DNA from: Neolewinella maritima
GTDB taxonomy: Bacteria; Bacteroidota; Bacteroidia; Chitinophagales; Saprospiraceae
Assembly: GCF_923081025.1 (NCBI RefSeq)
Contig: NZ_CAKLPZ010000002.1
Location: 496,001-560,000 of the forward strand
Direction: 5' to 3'
DNA length: 64,000 bases
Part shown: positions 52,858 through 61,946 of the stretch, piece after piece
How positions within the stretch are numbered: the first letter of the stretch is position 1
How the letters are laid out: each line of letters begins with the position of its first letter
The notes under the pieces: model-generated
Databases searched by the model: none
What the model was told of the DNA's origin: nothing
The model's input: only the letters and a program-made list of their open reading frames with translations
Position numbers and translations under genes: made by a program

Positions 52858-55800
52858 GAATTTTTCCCCTTCGGTTAATATCAAACGTGATCGTCGTAAG
52901 GCACTGCCTTACATCCCTACGCCGAACAGTAAGGAAGTAGCGGGTAGCGTGCTGACAGGACTTTCAACAGCAGTACGATCCTATGTGATTGTTGGCGCTT
53001 ACGGTTCAGGAAAATCGATGTTTCTGTGGGCTTTTGCCAAAACATTAGCTGGTAGCAAGTCTTATTTCCCCACTCCAGAGGCAGACTTTCGTCCTTTCCA
53101 CGTCATCAATATTGTAGGAGAATACCGATCCATCATTGAGACATTTGCCGAGGAGTTCGGCGTTACGAAAGATGAATACTCTACCGATGATGTTCTCGCC
53201 GCTATAGGAGAAGAGTACAATCGGCAGGCAGGTAGATACAAACGACTCCTCATCGTTATTGATGAATTTGGGAAGTTTTTGGAGTACGCTGCTAAGCATG
53301 ATCCAGAGGAAGAAACTTACTTCCTACAGGAACTAGCAGAGTACGCTAATGATGAGAATGCAGATTTACTCCTAATCGCTACGCTACACCAGAACTTCAG
53401 CGCCTACGGCTATGACCTGACTAAGCAACAGCAGAATGAATGGAGCAAAGTGCAGGGCCGCTTCAAAGAAATTACTTTTAACGAACCGGTTGAGCAACTT
53501 CTATTTCTTGCATCCGAACGTCTAGATGATCAGGAGCGTAGTCGCCCCTATGCGTTTCGCAAACTCTTTAAGGCAATTAAAGAGTCTCGAAGCTTTCCCC
53601 TCAGGGACTACCTAAGTGAGGACATTGCTCAAAAACTTTACCCCTTAGACATCCTATCCGCTGCTATTTTAACCCTTGCCCTACAACGCTACGGACAGAA
53701 TGATCGATCGCTGTTCTCTTTCCTAGAAAGTGCCGATCATATGGGTCTTCAAAAGGAAAGACGTAGCGATTACTTCAGCATTGCCGATGTCTACGACTAC
53801 TTACTGCACTCTTTCGGTGTTATCACCACCAAAAACAACCCGCATTACGTACAGTGGGCTTCGATGGCCGCTAGTTTAGAGCGGGTGGAGGGGATTTGTG
53901 ACGAAGATTTACTAGACGCTGAGGCGCTTATTAAGACGATTGGCCTATTGAACACCTTCGGGTCCGGCTCAATGGTACTGGATGACAAGTTTCTCGGACA
54001 CTACGGTAAACGAGCCCTCAAGATCAAGGATCCTCAAGTAGTTCTGAATAAACTTGTACTTCACCGCCTCATTCGTTATACTAAGTTCAACCGACGCTAT
54101 GTCCTATTCGATGGAACAGACCTAGATATTGAATTAGCCATTGACGAGGCGGGCAACTTGATTGAGAGCATAGCCGATGTGACAACACCTCTTAAAGAGT
54201 ACTTTGACTTTAGAGTTGTTCTAGCTAAATCTATTTACTACCGTAAAGGAACGCCCCGCTTCTTTGAGTATGTAATTTCCGACAACCTACGGAACCATCA
54301 CATCACCGGTGAAATTGACGGAATTATTAATCTGGTCTTTAGCGAGTCCCTAACTATCAGCGACGTACAAGATTTTGCAAAAATTCAGCAGTCTCCAGTT
54401 CTATATGGACTCTACCATAACACATCCGAGATAAAGCGGCTCATCTTCGAAATTAAGAAGATCGAGAAGGTTATTGAAACTAATCAGAGTGATAGAGTAG
54501 CCATTCGTGAACTCAAAAATATTTTAGAGCACCAGAAGCGGTTGCTGAATCACTACGTCTTAGACAACCTCGCCTCCGATATGGGCAGCGTACACTGGAT
54601 CGACTTTGAGGGCAAACATGTCATCAGAGATGAAAGGGAGTTCAACCAGCGACTATCTCAACTCGCCGATACAGTCTACTCCCAAACTCCTGTGTATAGT
54701 AGCGAACTGATTAACAAAACCAAGACTACTAGTGCCATCCGGTCAGCTCATCGGAACTTCCTACGCAAGCTTGTTCATGAGTCTGCCGAACCCAATTGGG
54801 GTTTTGAGTCTCACCTATTCCCACCTGAAAAGACGATCTTCCTTTCTTTAGTCAAAGCAAAGGGTATGATCAGGCAGACTGATGAAGGCGGTCTAACCTT
54901 TACGGACCCCACCGATCCCAGTTTTGAATTCCTGTGGAACAAATCTTTGAACTTTATCCAGTCCAGCCGCTCCGGAAAACGTAGTGTCCGCGAGTTGATC
55001 GATGATTTGATGCAACCTCCCCTAAAACTCAAATATGGATTCCTTCAGTTTTGGGTGCCCCTCGTACTATTCATCCGGAGGAACGACTATGCGCTCTATG
55101 AGGGCGACGCTTACATCCCCGCTATCTCCAATGAAACCTTAGAGCTCGTGCTACGGCACCCGCACAAGTATTTTATCAAGACCTTTCAAGTTGAAGGTGT
55201 CGACCTAGAGCTGTTCAAGCGGTACCGAAAGTTTCTCGATCAACGCGAACGTTCACCCACCAACGATGCTTTCATCGAGACAGTCCGCCCCTTCCTAAGC
55301 TTCTACCGAAGTCTAAATAATTATTCTAAAAAGACGCAGCGATTGTCTGGTAAAGCTCTCACAGTACGGGATGCCATATCTAAGACAAAAGACCCCGAGG
55401 CACTCTTCTTCCGAGAGCTTCCCCTTGCCTTAGGTACATCTAAGCAGGAACTATCTGCAGATGATGAACGAGTAAGAACTTACATCGAGGAACTGCAATC
55501 AGTAATTCGCGAGATTCGTACTTCTTACGAGGAGTTGCTTCGCCGCTTTGAATTGTACATTAGAGATAGTACTGGCTACGAGAATGCCCGTGAGGAGTTC
55601 CCTACAAGATTTGCTGACCTCCAGACATCACTTCTCTCACAACGGCAGACTGTTTTTCACCAACGCCTTACTTCGGACCTCGAAGACGGTCCCTATCTCA
55701 GCTCTCTCGCGCAGAGTCTCGTCGGTAAAACCTTAGATCGAATAAATGATAAGGACGAATCAAAACTGTATGCAGCGTTTGCATCCATGCTTCAGGAGAT

Positions 55801-56038
55801 GGACAACGTAGTCGACATCTCTCGAAAGGTTGACGGTGAGTCCAACCCTCATGACTTTATACTAGTTGAACTCCAGTCTGTGGGTTCGGCCCGCAAACGG
55901 CAGGTTCTTCAACTCGGTAAAGTCAAGCAGAAGAAATTGAAGTTAAAGAAAAAGGATGTTCTAAATATTTTAGGGAAGGATAGGACCGTTTCAATCACCG
56001 TACTTACGGAACTCTTAAATGATCTCTTAGATGAATGA
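52838..56038 (+). CDS. sspC: Large P-loop ATPase, SspC-like
   Basis: This 1066-aa protein has Walker A GAYGSGKS (residues 53-60) and Walker B LLIVIDEFGKF (Asp142-Glu143). The rest is long and mostly helical, with a charged segment near 540-570, a Lys-rich tail (KVKQKKLKLKKKDVLNILG) and no recognised nuclease motif. By position between DUF4007 and the PP-loop protein it corresponds to SspC, the ATPase of single-strand phosphorothioation. It overlaps sspB by 20 bp and sspD by 8 bp. It was assigned more by context than by motif beyond the P-loop. Confidence 0.72.
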   Translation: MPITHNKNFSPSVNIKRDRRKALPYIPTPNSKEVAGSVLTGLSTAVRSYVIVGAYGSGKSMFLWAFAKTLAGSKSYFPTPEADFRPFHVINIVGEYRSIIETFAEEFGVTKDEYSTDDVLAAIGEEYNRQAGRYKRLLIVIDEFGKFLEYAAKHDPEEETYFLQELAEYANDENADLLLIATLHQNFSAYGYDLTKQQQNEWSKVQGRFKEITFNEPVEQLLFLASERLDDQERSRPYAFRKLFKAIKESRSFPLRDYLSEDIAQKLYPLDILSAAILTLALQRYGQNDRSLFSFLESADHMGLQKERRSDYFSIADVYDYLLHSFGVITTKNNPHYVQWASMAASLERVEGICDEDLLDAEALIKTIGLLNTFGSGSMVLDDKFLGHYGKRALKIKDPQVVLNKLVLHRLIRYTKFNRRYVLFDGTDLDIELAIDEAGNLIESIADVTTPLKEYFDFRVVLAKSIYYRKGTPRFFEYVISDNLRNHHITGEIDGIINLVFSESLTISDVQDFAKIQQSPVLYGLYHNTSEIKRLIFEIKKIEKVIETNQSDRVAIRELKNILEHQKRLLNHYVLDNLASDMGSVHWIDFEGKHVIRDEREFNQRLSQLADTVYSQTPVYSSELINKTKTTSAIRSAHRNFLRKLVHESAEPNWGFESHLFPPEKTIFLSLVKAKGMIRQTDEGGLTFTDPTDPSFEFLWNKSLNFIQSSRSGKRSVRELIDDLMQPPLKLKYGFLQFWVPLVLFIRRNDYALYEGDAYIPAISNETLELVLRHPHKYFIKTFQVEGVDLELFKRYRKFLDQRERSPTNDAFIETVRPFLSFYRSLNNYSKKTQRLSGKALTVRDAISKTKDPEALFFRELPLALGTSKQELSADDERVRTYIEELQSVIREIRTSYEELLRRFELYIRDSTGYENAREEFPTRFADLQTSLLSQRQTVFHQRLTSDLEDGPYLSSLAQSLVGKTLDRINDKDESKLYAAFASMLQEMDNVVDISRKVDGESNPHDFILVELQSVGSARKRQVLQLGKVKQKKLKLKKKDVLNILGKDRTVSITVLTELLNDLLDE

Positions 56039-57146
56039 TACAGTGAGGCACGTTATTGGTATCTCGGGTGGTAAGGATAGTTCTGCACTTGCAATTTATC
56101 TAAACGATCTCTACCCAGGCCTAGACCTGGAATACTACTTCTGCGATACCGGCAAGGAGCTAGACGAAACCTATCAACTGATCAAGAATTTGGAAAGCTA
56201 CCTCGGTTGCTCAGTTCTCAAGCTGAAAGGTTCCGGAGACAGTCACCTCAATCCATTTGATCACTTCCTCCAGACTTATGGCGGGTTTCTACCTTCTTCC
56301 AGTGCCCGATGGTGTACGAAAAAACTGAAGCTAGAACCATTCGAACGGTACATCGGCAATGATCCAGTCATCAGTTACGTAGGCATCCGGGGGGATGAGG
56401 ACCGAGAGGGTTACATCTCGACTAAGAGTAACATCCAATCAATATTCCCCTTTCGAAGAAATATCTGGAGCTTGGATGTCACTAAGCAAATACTGAGCAA
56501 TGAAGTCATTGAAGTGATTTCCGAGTTCTACCGGCAGCAGGTAGTAGATGAGGATCGCCTAGAAAGAATAATAGAGCTCGTGGAGGAGCCAGTGTCTATG
56601 ACACTGGATCGAGATCACAAACTTGATCGACTGCTAAACCTAGGGGTTCGTGACTTCAACTATGTAGTATTTCGATTCATTAAAGAGTTCACTGACTACC
56701 CTCTGAGTATGGTAGATCATTTCCCTCTTTTGGACAACGAAGAGAACTTGGTCCGTGATGACATCTTCGCTTTGCTCAAGGAGAGTGGGGTAGGGGTTCC
56801 TGCCTATTATCTTCCTAAAGATTTTACTACCGAGGACGCATCTGGCACCTACGCTCGTAGTCGTTCTGGTTGTTACTTCTGTTTTTTTCAGCAGAAAATC
56901 GAGTGGGTCTGGCTGTATGAACAGCATCCTGAATTATATCAACAGGCTATGAAGTACGAAGGGGATGGGTACTCTTGGATGGACAATGAGACCCTAGCAG
57001 AACTGATCTCTCCACAGAGGATCATTCAGATTAAAGAGGACTATGCTAAGAAGCAAAAGAAGCGAGAAGCAACGAACGATTCTCCTTACCTTCTCGATCG
57101 AATTGAAGAAGCGGAGGGAGAGGGTTGTGCTGCCTGCTTCATTTAG
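56031..57146 (+). CDS. sspD: PP-loop (PAPS reductase/ATP pyrophosphatase) protein, SspD-like
   Basis: The 371-aa protein starts with the PP-loop GISGGKDSSAL (Ser12-Ser17), which adenylates substrates in the PAPS reductase/DndC fold, followed by FCDTGKELDETY. Cys95 lies in the family segment SSARWCTKKLK. Two CxxC pairs (Cys281/Cys284 in RSGCYFCFF, Cys366/Cys369 near the C-terminus) may bind an iron-sulfur cluster, as reported for DndC. DndC/SspD proteins activate the DNA backbone for sulfur insertion. The ATG lies 8 nt inside sspC. Sulfur must come from a cysteine desulfurase not encoded here. Confidence 0.8.
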   Translation: MNDTVRHVIGISGGKDSSALAIYLNDLYPGLDLEYYFCDTGKELDETYQLIKNLESYLGCSVLKLKGSGDSHLNPFDHFLQTYGGFLPSSSARWCTKKLKLEPFERYIGNDPVISYVGIRGDEDREGYISTKSNIQSIFPFRRNIWSLDVTKQILSNEVIEVISEFYRQQVVDEDRLERIIELVEEPVSMTLDRDHKLDRLLNLGVRDFNYVVFRFIKEFTDYPLSMVDHFPLLDNEENLVRDDIFALLKESGVGVPAYYLPKDFTTEDASGTYARSRSGCYFCFFQQKIEWVWLYEQHPELYQQAMKYEGDGYSWMDNETLAELISPQRIIQIKEDYAKKQKKREATNDSPYLLDRIEEAEGEGCAACFI

Positions 57147-57364
57147 TAGTTAGTTTAGCTATGTTGATTACCCCCGAAATGATGATGGCACGTAGAAATG
57201 CCATAAACAGTTTGAATCTTCGGTAGCACTGGCAGAGAGGTTGCCAAAATGTAAACCACATACAATGTCTCGGTAAATTGTACTCCATAAATCCTAGCTT
57301 TCCAAATTTTACTACCTTAGTAAGCCTAGACTTACGTGAAGGTATAGAGTAGATCGAATCTCAG

Positions 57365-59575
57365 TTGAACTTAACTCACCTCACATATCCAGAGTCCGGA
57401 AAATACCAATCCTTCAAGGAAGGGTTTGAGCCCATTGATTTTTTCCTGGACGTGCTACCGGTAGCTAAACGATTTGACCTGCTTCTAGGCTACTTCAGTT
57501 CCGGCTCTCTGCGAGTATTGTCTGAAGGTTTCGCACTGTTCCTTTATGGCGGAGGACGAATGCGATTGATTACCAACCACTTCTATACCACGAGCGATAA
57601 GGAGGCTCTGCTTCAAGGGCAAAATAATTTATCAGCTTCGCTAGAGTTCAGCACACACAACATTACACAAATCAGGGAAGCACTCGGAAGTTATGGTACC
57701 CACTTTTTCAACTGCCTTGCTTGGTTGATCGCGAAAGATCGTATTCAATTTGTCGTTATTCGCCCCAAGTCCGGTAGGGGAATCTCCCATCACAAATCAG
57801 GACTTGTGTTTGATGGAGTGCACAAAGTTATATTCTCTGGTTCCTGCAATTTTACGTATTCCGGACTCGTAGAAAATCAGGAGTCAATGATCGTCAACAA
57901 ATCGTTTGACGGCCGCCAATCGGTAAAGGCAATCGAGGAGTTCGAGACAGACTTTGAGCTGCTCTTTACCCGTCAGCAAACTGACCAAGTGGAATACCTA
58001 GAACCCGGTAACATCCAAGAGGTAATCATCGAGCAGTTTGGAGGAAGAACGATTGAGCAATTACTGGAAGACGAGAAGACGCTGTTTAGTAAAATAAAAC
58101 CCGCTTCCGCTAGACGTATTAGGAAAAAGAAACAACAGCTTGATCAGTTAATCGAAAAGATTTTGCGCGAGCCAAAATTCCCCTATGAAACTCCGCGGGA
58201 CTACCAAGTCCAGGCTTACCAGGCCTGGGTTTCTAATAACCGGCAAGGAATTTTTGCTATGGCAACGGGTACTGGTAAAACCTTGACTGCGCTGAACTGC
58301 TTGCTGGAAGAATACCGAGAACAAGGGTACTACCGCGCGCTTATTCTTGTACCAACCATAGCGCTGGCCGAGCAGTGGACGAAAGAGTGTAAAGGATTCA
58401 ACTTTGAACAGGTAATCACTGTGAGTTCCCGTAGCAAATGGGCAGACACCGTTGCCTTCTACGGCGCCATGACACAATTGAGTAATCCATCATTTATCAT
58501 AGTCGCTACGTATGCCTCGTTCGTAAATACTAAATTTCAAAGGCAACTCGCTGGACTGTCTGACGACATCATAATTATTGCTGATGAAGCACACAATGTC
58601 GGGGCTCCACAAGTAAAAAGGGCAGTTAAAAAACTACCATTCGAACGCCGGATTGGTTTGTCGGCCACTATTGATCGAAAATACGACATGCTTGGTAACG
58701 AGGCTATCGAGACGTTCTTCTCTGACCGGTCACCCTACTGCTTTTCCTACTCTATGTTTAAAGCTATCTGGGAGGAACCCAAGATCCTATGTTCTTACAC
58801 CTATCATCCCGTAATTGTAAGGTTGACCGACGAGGAGATGGAGGAGTATGTTTCTGTGTCTCGTCAACTCACCAAGTTCATTGATAGTCAAACGGGTAAG
58901 TACCAAACAGGTAAGCATGTGGAAATGCTGCTGCTGAAGCGCAAACGAATTATTCATAAGGCAGCGGATAAGTTACGCGCATTCACGCAGATTCTCGCAA
59001 AGGAGTTCGCACAAAGGGGACACCTTCGCTTTACACTCGTCTACGTCCCCGAAGGTCAGGAACCCAACTACGCTCGGTCTGATCAATACATAGAAAGTGC
59101 TGAATCGCAGCAACTTATCGACAGCTATACTCGCGCAGTAGTCGAAACGGATGAGAGTATAACCGTCGAGCAGTATACAGCTCAAACGAAAGATCGCGAC
59201 TCCGTGCTACAGCGATTTGTAGACGGTCGTACTGAGGTACTTTGTTCCATGAAGTGTCTTGATGAAGGAGTTGATATACCACGTGCGGAGCTAGCTATTT
59301 TCTGTGCCAGTACTGGAAATCCTAGACAGTTCATTCAACGACGCGGTAGAATCCTACGACAGCATCCAGATAAAAGTATGGCTAAGATATACGATTTGAT
59401 CGTTGTTCCCCAACCTAATGATGAGCAAAACCGCAATATTGAACGATCGCTAGTAAGAAGCGAGCTAGAACGAGTAAGAAACTTTTCTACTCTTGCCGTT
59501 AATCAGATCGATTCATTCAAAGTTCTTCAACCCACTTTAGAATACTACAACTTAAGTATAGACCCAATCCCTTAA
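57365..59575 (+). CDS. PLD-like domain fused to DEAH-box helicase (SspF-type effector candidate)
   Basis: The first about 190 residues resemble a phospholipase D-like nuclease half: HHKSGLVFDG (His142-x-Lys144) followed by FSGSCNFTYSG. The remainder is a superfamily 2 helicase with motif I ATGTGKT (300-306), motif II DEAH (407-410), motif III GLSATIDRKYD and motif VI FIQRRGRILRQ. The start is TTG 57365, because an in-frame stop lies 15 nt upstream and no ATG precedes the conserved N-terminus. A 218-bp gap separates it from sspD. It probably provides DNA damage or translocation for the restriction half of the system; the exact Ssp letter is inference. Confidence 0.78.
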   Translation: MNLTHLTYPESGKYQSFKEGFEPIDFFLDVLPVAKRFDLLLGYFSSGSLRVLSEGFALFLYGGGRMRLITNHFYTTSDKEALLQGQNNLSASLEFSTHNITQIREALGSYGTHFFNCLAWLIAKDRIQFVVIRPKSGRGISHHKSGLVFDGVHKVIFSGSCNFTYSGLVENQESMIVNKSFDGRQSVKAIEEFETDFELLFTRQQTDQVEYLEPGNIQEVIIEQFGGRTIEQLLEDEKTLFSKIKPASARRIRKKKQQLDQLIEKILREPKFPYETPRDYQVQAYQAWVSNNRQGIFAMATGTGKTLTALNCLLEEYREQGYYRALILVPTIALAEQWTKECKGFNFEQVITVSSRSKWADTVAFYGAMTQLSNPSFIIVATYASFVNTKFQRQLAGLSDDIIIIADEAHNVGAPQVKRAVKKLPFERRIGLSATIDRKYDMLGNEAIETFFSDRSPYCFSYSMFKAIWEEPKILCSYTYHPVIVRLTDEEMEEYVSVSRQLTKFIDSQTGKYQTGKHVEMLLLKRKRIIHKAADKLRAFTQILAKEFAQRGHLRFTLVYVPEGQEPNYARSDQYIESAESQQLIDSYTRAVVETDESITVEQYTAQTKDRDSVLQRFVDGRTEVLCSMKCLDEGVDIPRAELAIFCASTGNPRQFIQRRGRILRQHPDKSMAKIYDLIVVPQPNDEQNRNIERSLVRSELERVRNFSTLAVNQIDSFKVLQPTLEYYNLSIDPIP

Positions 59576-59808
59576 TGCGAAAAGATGACATTTTTAAGGA
59601 GTTCTTACAACATCCTTTACTACAAGAAAAGTACAAAATTGATTCCGCTGAACTCCCAGAAAGGGTATCGGATGGATTGTCCTCTGACCATCCCATCGTC
59701 CGCACGATTGCCATGATCTTGGAGGGGAAAGAGAATAAGGACGATAGTGATAACATCATCAGAACTAAAGTGATTAACTACCTGCAGACTGCCAACACTA
59801 ACCTGTAA
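59575..59808 (+). CDS. Small uncharacterised protein of the defence operon
   Basis: A 77-aa acidic, helical protein (MRKDDIFKEFLQHPLLQEKY ... TKVINYLQTANTNL). I recognise no domain. Its ATG overlaps the helicase stop (TAATG) and its own stop overlaps the next ATG in the same way, so it is translated as part of the operon. A bridging or regulatory subunit of the helicase/SMC effector is one possibility. It could also correspond to a small subunit not named in described cassettes. Confidence 0.7.
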   Translation: MRKDDIFKEFLQHPLLQEKYKIDSAELPERVSDGLSSDHPIVRTIAMILEGKENKDDSDNIIRTKVINYLQTANTNL

Positions 59809-61946
59809 TGCGAATAGAAGAAATTACGATTGAAAACTACATGTGCTACTTCGGAAGAAAATCCGTCAACCTAGCATCTGGACTCAACCTGATCTTAGGA
59901 GACAACGGTAATGGTAAGACTAAATTCTACGAAGCCATTGCCTTTCTATTGAACGATCTGCCACCATCACAGCTTTCGGGTGTGGTCTCTAAAAAGGCGC
60001 TGTACGAAACAGCACCAGAGGATCCCATCAGAGTAGGGGTAAAAGTCAAGGCGACACAGTTCGAAGAGACTAAGGTAGTCGAACGGTATTTTACGGTTCA
60101 GCGCGGCCAAGATGGTAGTATCAATGCGAGCGATACTAATCTTACCGCTACAGTAACCCATGCTCAGGGGCGCAGCCCTGCCAACGGGAAACTTGTATTA
60201 GATCAACTGTTCCCACCTAATCTGCGAAAGTACCTAATGTTTGAAGGGGAGGGGGCACTCAACATATTCAATAATACTGACGCACTTACTATACTAATAG
60301 ATAATTTTAGTCAGGGTAAACACTATCGTAAGTACACCGATCTTGGCAGGCTACTAAAAAAGAAAGCGGAAAAAGCAGTTGATGATGCATCCCGTACCAA
60401 TAAGAAGAATGAACTCAAACTGAGTAAAGCAAAGGCAGATATTGAGCTACTTACTAGTCTGATTAATCCTAAGGAAGAAGAGCTGCATGCATTACGGAAT
60501 AATCTAACACAAACGGAGGAACATAAGGCTCAAGCTGAAGCATACGTTGCTAACGCAGATGCGCTAGAGATCGTCAACAAGCGCATTGAAGACGTAGAAA
60601 CCAAACTTACTACTAGGCGCTCACAGCTCAAAGAGAAGTATACAAGCTATCTGTTTGATGATAAGTGGATCCTGGCCAATTTCGCGCCCTTCCAGGTCAA
60701 GTTCATGGAAAAGGTTGAGGAAATTGAACAGCAAAAGCGAGAAGCTGATCGGACACACCAACGAGAAGTTGGTAAGCAACAGGAACGCGAAAAGATTACG
60801 CTACAGGGAAACCGTAATCCGCTTCCAATCAACGTTCCTTCAGTGCGGTACGTAAAGGAGATGATCAATGAGCACTTTTGTAAAATGTGTAACCGGATAG
60901 TTGAGCCTGATTCAGAAGCTTTCAGGTTTATGGTCCAACGGTTAGAAGAGTATGAGGAAGATATAAGGAGAACTAGGGAGGAGGCTAACAAAAACAAACT
61001 TTTTACTGATAACTACCTGCGGCGGCTGATAACACTCACCGACACCAAGAATGATCAAGGGAACGTCTTCGCCGAGGTGAAGCAAAGCATAGAGTCCCTG
61101 TTCAATTTTAACCAAGGACGCAAAACCGATATTAGTAAATTGGAGGAGAGACTTGAGTTTGAGAAAGGGGAGAGAAATGAGATCGTTGGCAGATCACAAA
61201 TTGGAGCCGAACGACTGACCACCGTACTGAGCCAGTACACTAGGTGGACGAACAATATCAATGCGGACAAAAGTCGTATCTCAGTACTGGGGGAAAGTAT
61301 TGCCAAGTTAAAAAGTGAGAGAGCTGAACGGCATAAAGAGAAAGACCGCTTAGATAATGATAACGTTGATCATTTTCTCATTAACGCCCAAAATCTACTC
61401 CGCGATGTGGAGGAGATTTTTACTTCCACTGAAGAGAGACTCTACCGGGAATTCGTCGAGGACCTGGAACGAAAAACTAACGAAATCCTGCAACGCATCA
61501 ATGTTGATTCCTTCACAGGGACAGTTGTCTTTGATTTGACCTGGTTTAGAGGAGATCCCAAAATCAAGATTAGGTTGGTAACAGGGGACGATGAAGCTTT
61601 TAGTTCCAATCAGTCATTAGAAACAACGATGCACATGGCTATTCTCTTTGCAATTGCAATGTTAGCGAAAGACACTAAGTCAGAGTCTTTCCCAATGATT
61701 TTCGACGCACCCACTTCGTCCTTTGGTGAACCCAAGACTAAAGAGTTTCTCAACATTGTCTCAGAGTCTGATCAGCAGCGAATTGTCCTATTCTACAATT
61801 TCCTTACGAAGGATGAGAATGGCAAATCGGTGGTTAAGTCAGATTTTGCGAACGTCAAACGCAACAAAGCCTACGTACTACAGCTCAAAAGACCTTTTGA
61901 CCCGCAGCAATTGCGTACCATCGACACACTGATCGAAGAAATATGA
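59808..61946 (+). CDS. SMC/Rad50-like ATPase with CxxC hook (SspG/DndD-type candidate)
   Basis: The 712-aa protein has an ABC-type head split by coiled coils: N-terminal Walker A GDNGNGKT (31-38) and C-terminal Walker B MIFDAPTSSFG (Asp633). Long heptad-like helices occupy about 170-350 and 370-560. At the apex the segment EHFCKMCNR (Cys358/Cys361) resembles the Rad50 zinc hook. DndD of the double-strand phosphorothioation system is also SMC-like. Here the gene sits in the downstream, presumably restriction, half. It overlaps its neighbours by 1 bp (TAATG) and 4 bp (ATGA). Confidence 0.78.
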   Translation: MRIEEITIENYMCYFGRKSVNLASGLNLILGDNGNGKTKFYEAIAFLLNDLPPSQLSGVVSKKALYETAPEDPIRVGVKVKATQFEETKVVERYFTVQRGQDGSINASDTNLTATVTHAQGRSPANGKLVLDQLFPPNLRKYLMFEGEGALNIFNNTDALTILIDNFSQGKHYRKYTDLGRLLKKKAEKAVDDASRTNKKNELKLSKAKADIELLTSLINPKEEELHALRNNLTQTEEHKAQAEAYVANADALEIVNKRIEDVETKLTTRRSQLKEKYTSYLFDDKWILANFAPFQVKFMEKVEEIEQQKREADRTHQREVGKQQEREKITLQGNRNPLPINVPSVRYVKEMINEHFCKMCNRIVEPDSEAFRFMVQRLEEYEEDIRRTREEANKNKLFTDNYLRRLITLTDTKNDQGNVFAEVKQSIESLFNFNQGRKTDISKLEERLEFEKGERNEIVGRSQIGAERLTTVLSQYTRWTNNINADKSRISVLGESIAKLKSERAERHKEKDRLDNDNVDHFLINAQNLLRDVEEIFTSTEERLYREFVEDLERKTNEILQRINVDSFTGTVVFDLTWFRGDPKIKIRLVTGDDEAFSSNQSLETTMHMAILFAIAMLAKDTKSESFPMIFDAPTSSFGEPKTKEFLNIVSESDQQRIVLFYNFLTKDENGKSVVKSDFANVKRNKAYVLQLKRPFDPQQLRTIDTLIEEI

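Noticed and set aside
52838..56038. BREX- or DISARM-type system
   Set aside because: No PglZ, BrxL, DrmA/B or methyltransferase is present; DUF4007 with a PP-loop protein points to phosphorothioation instead.
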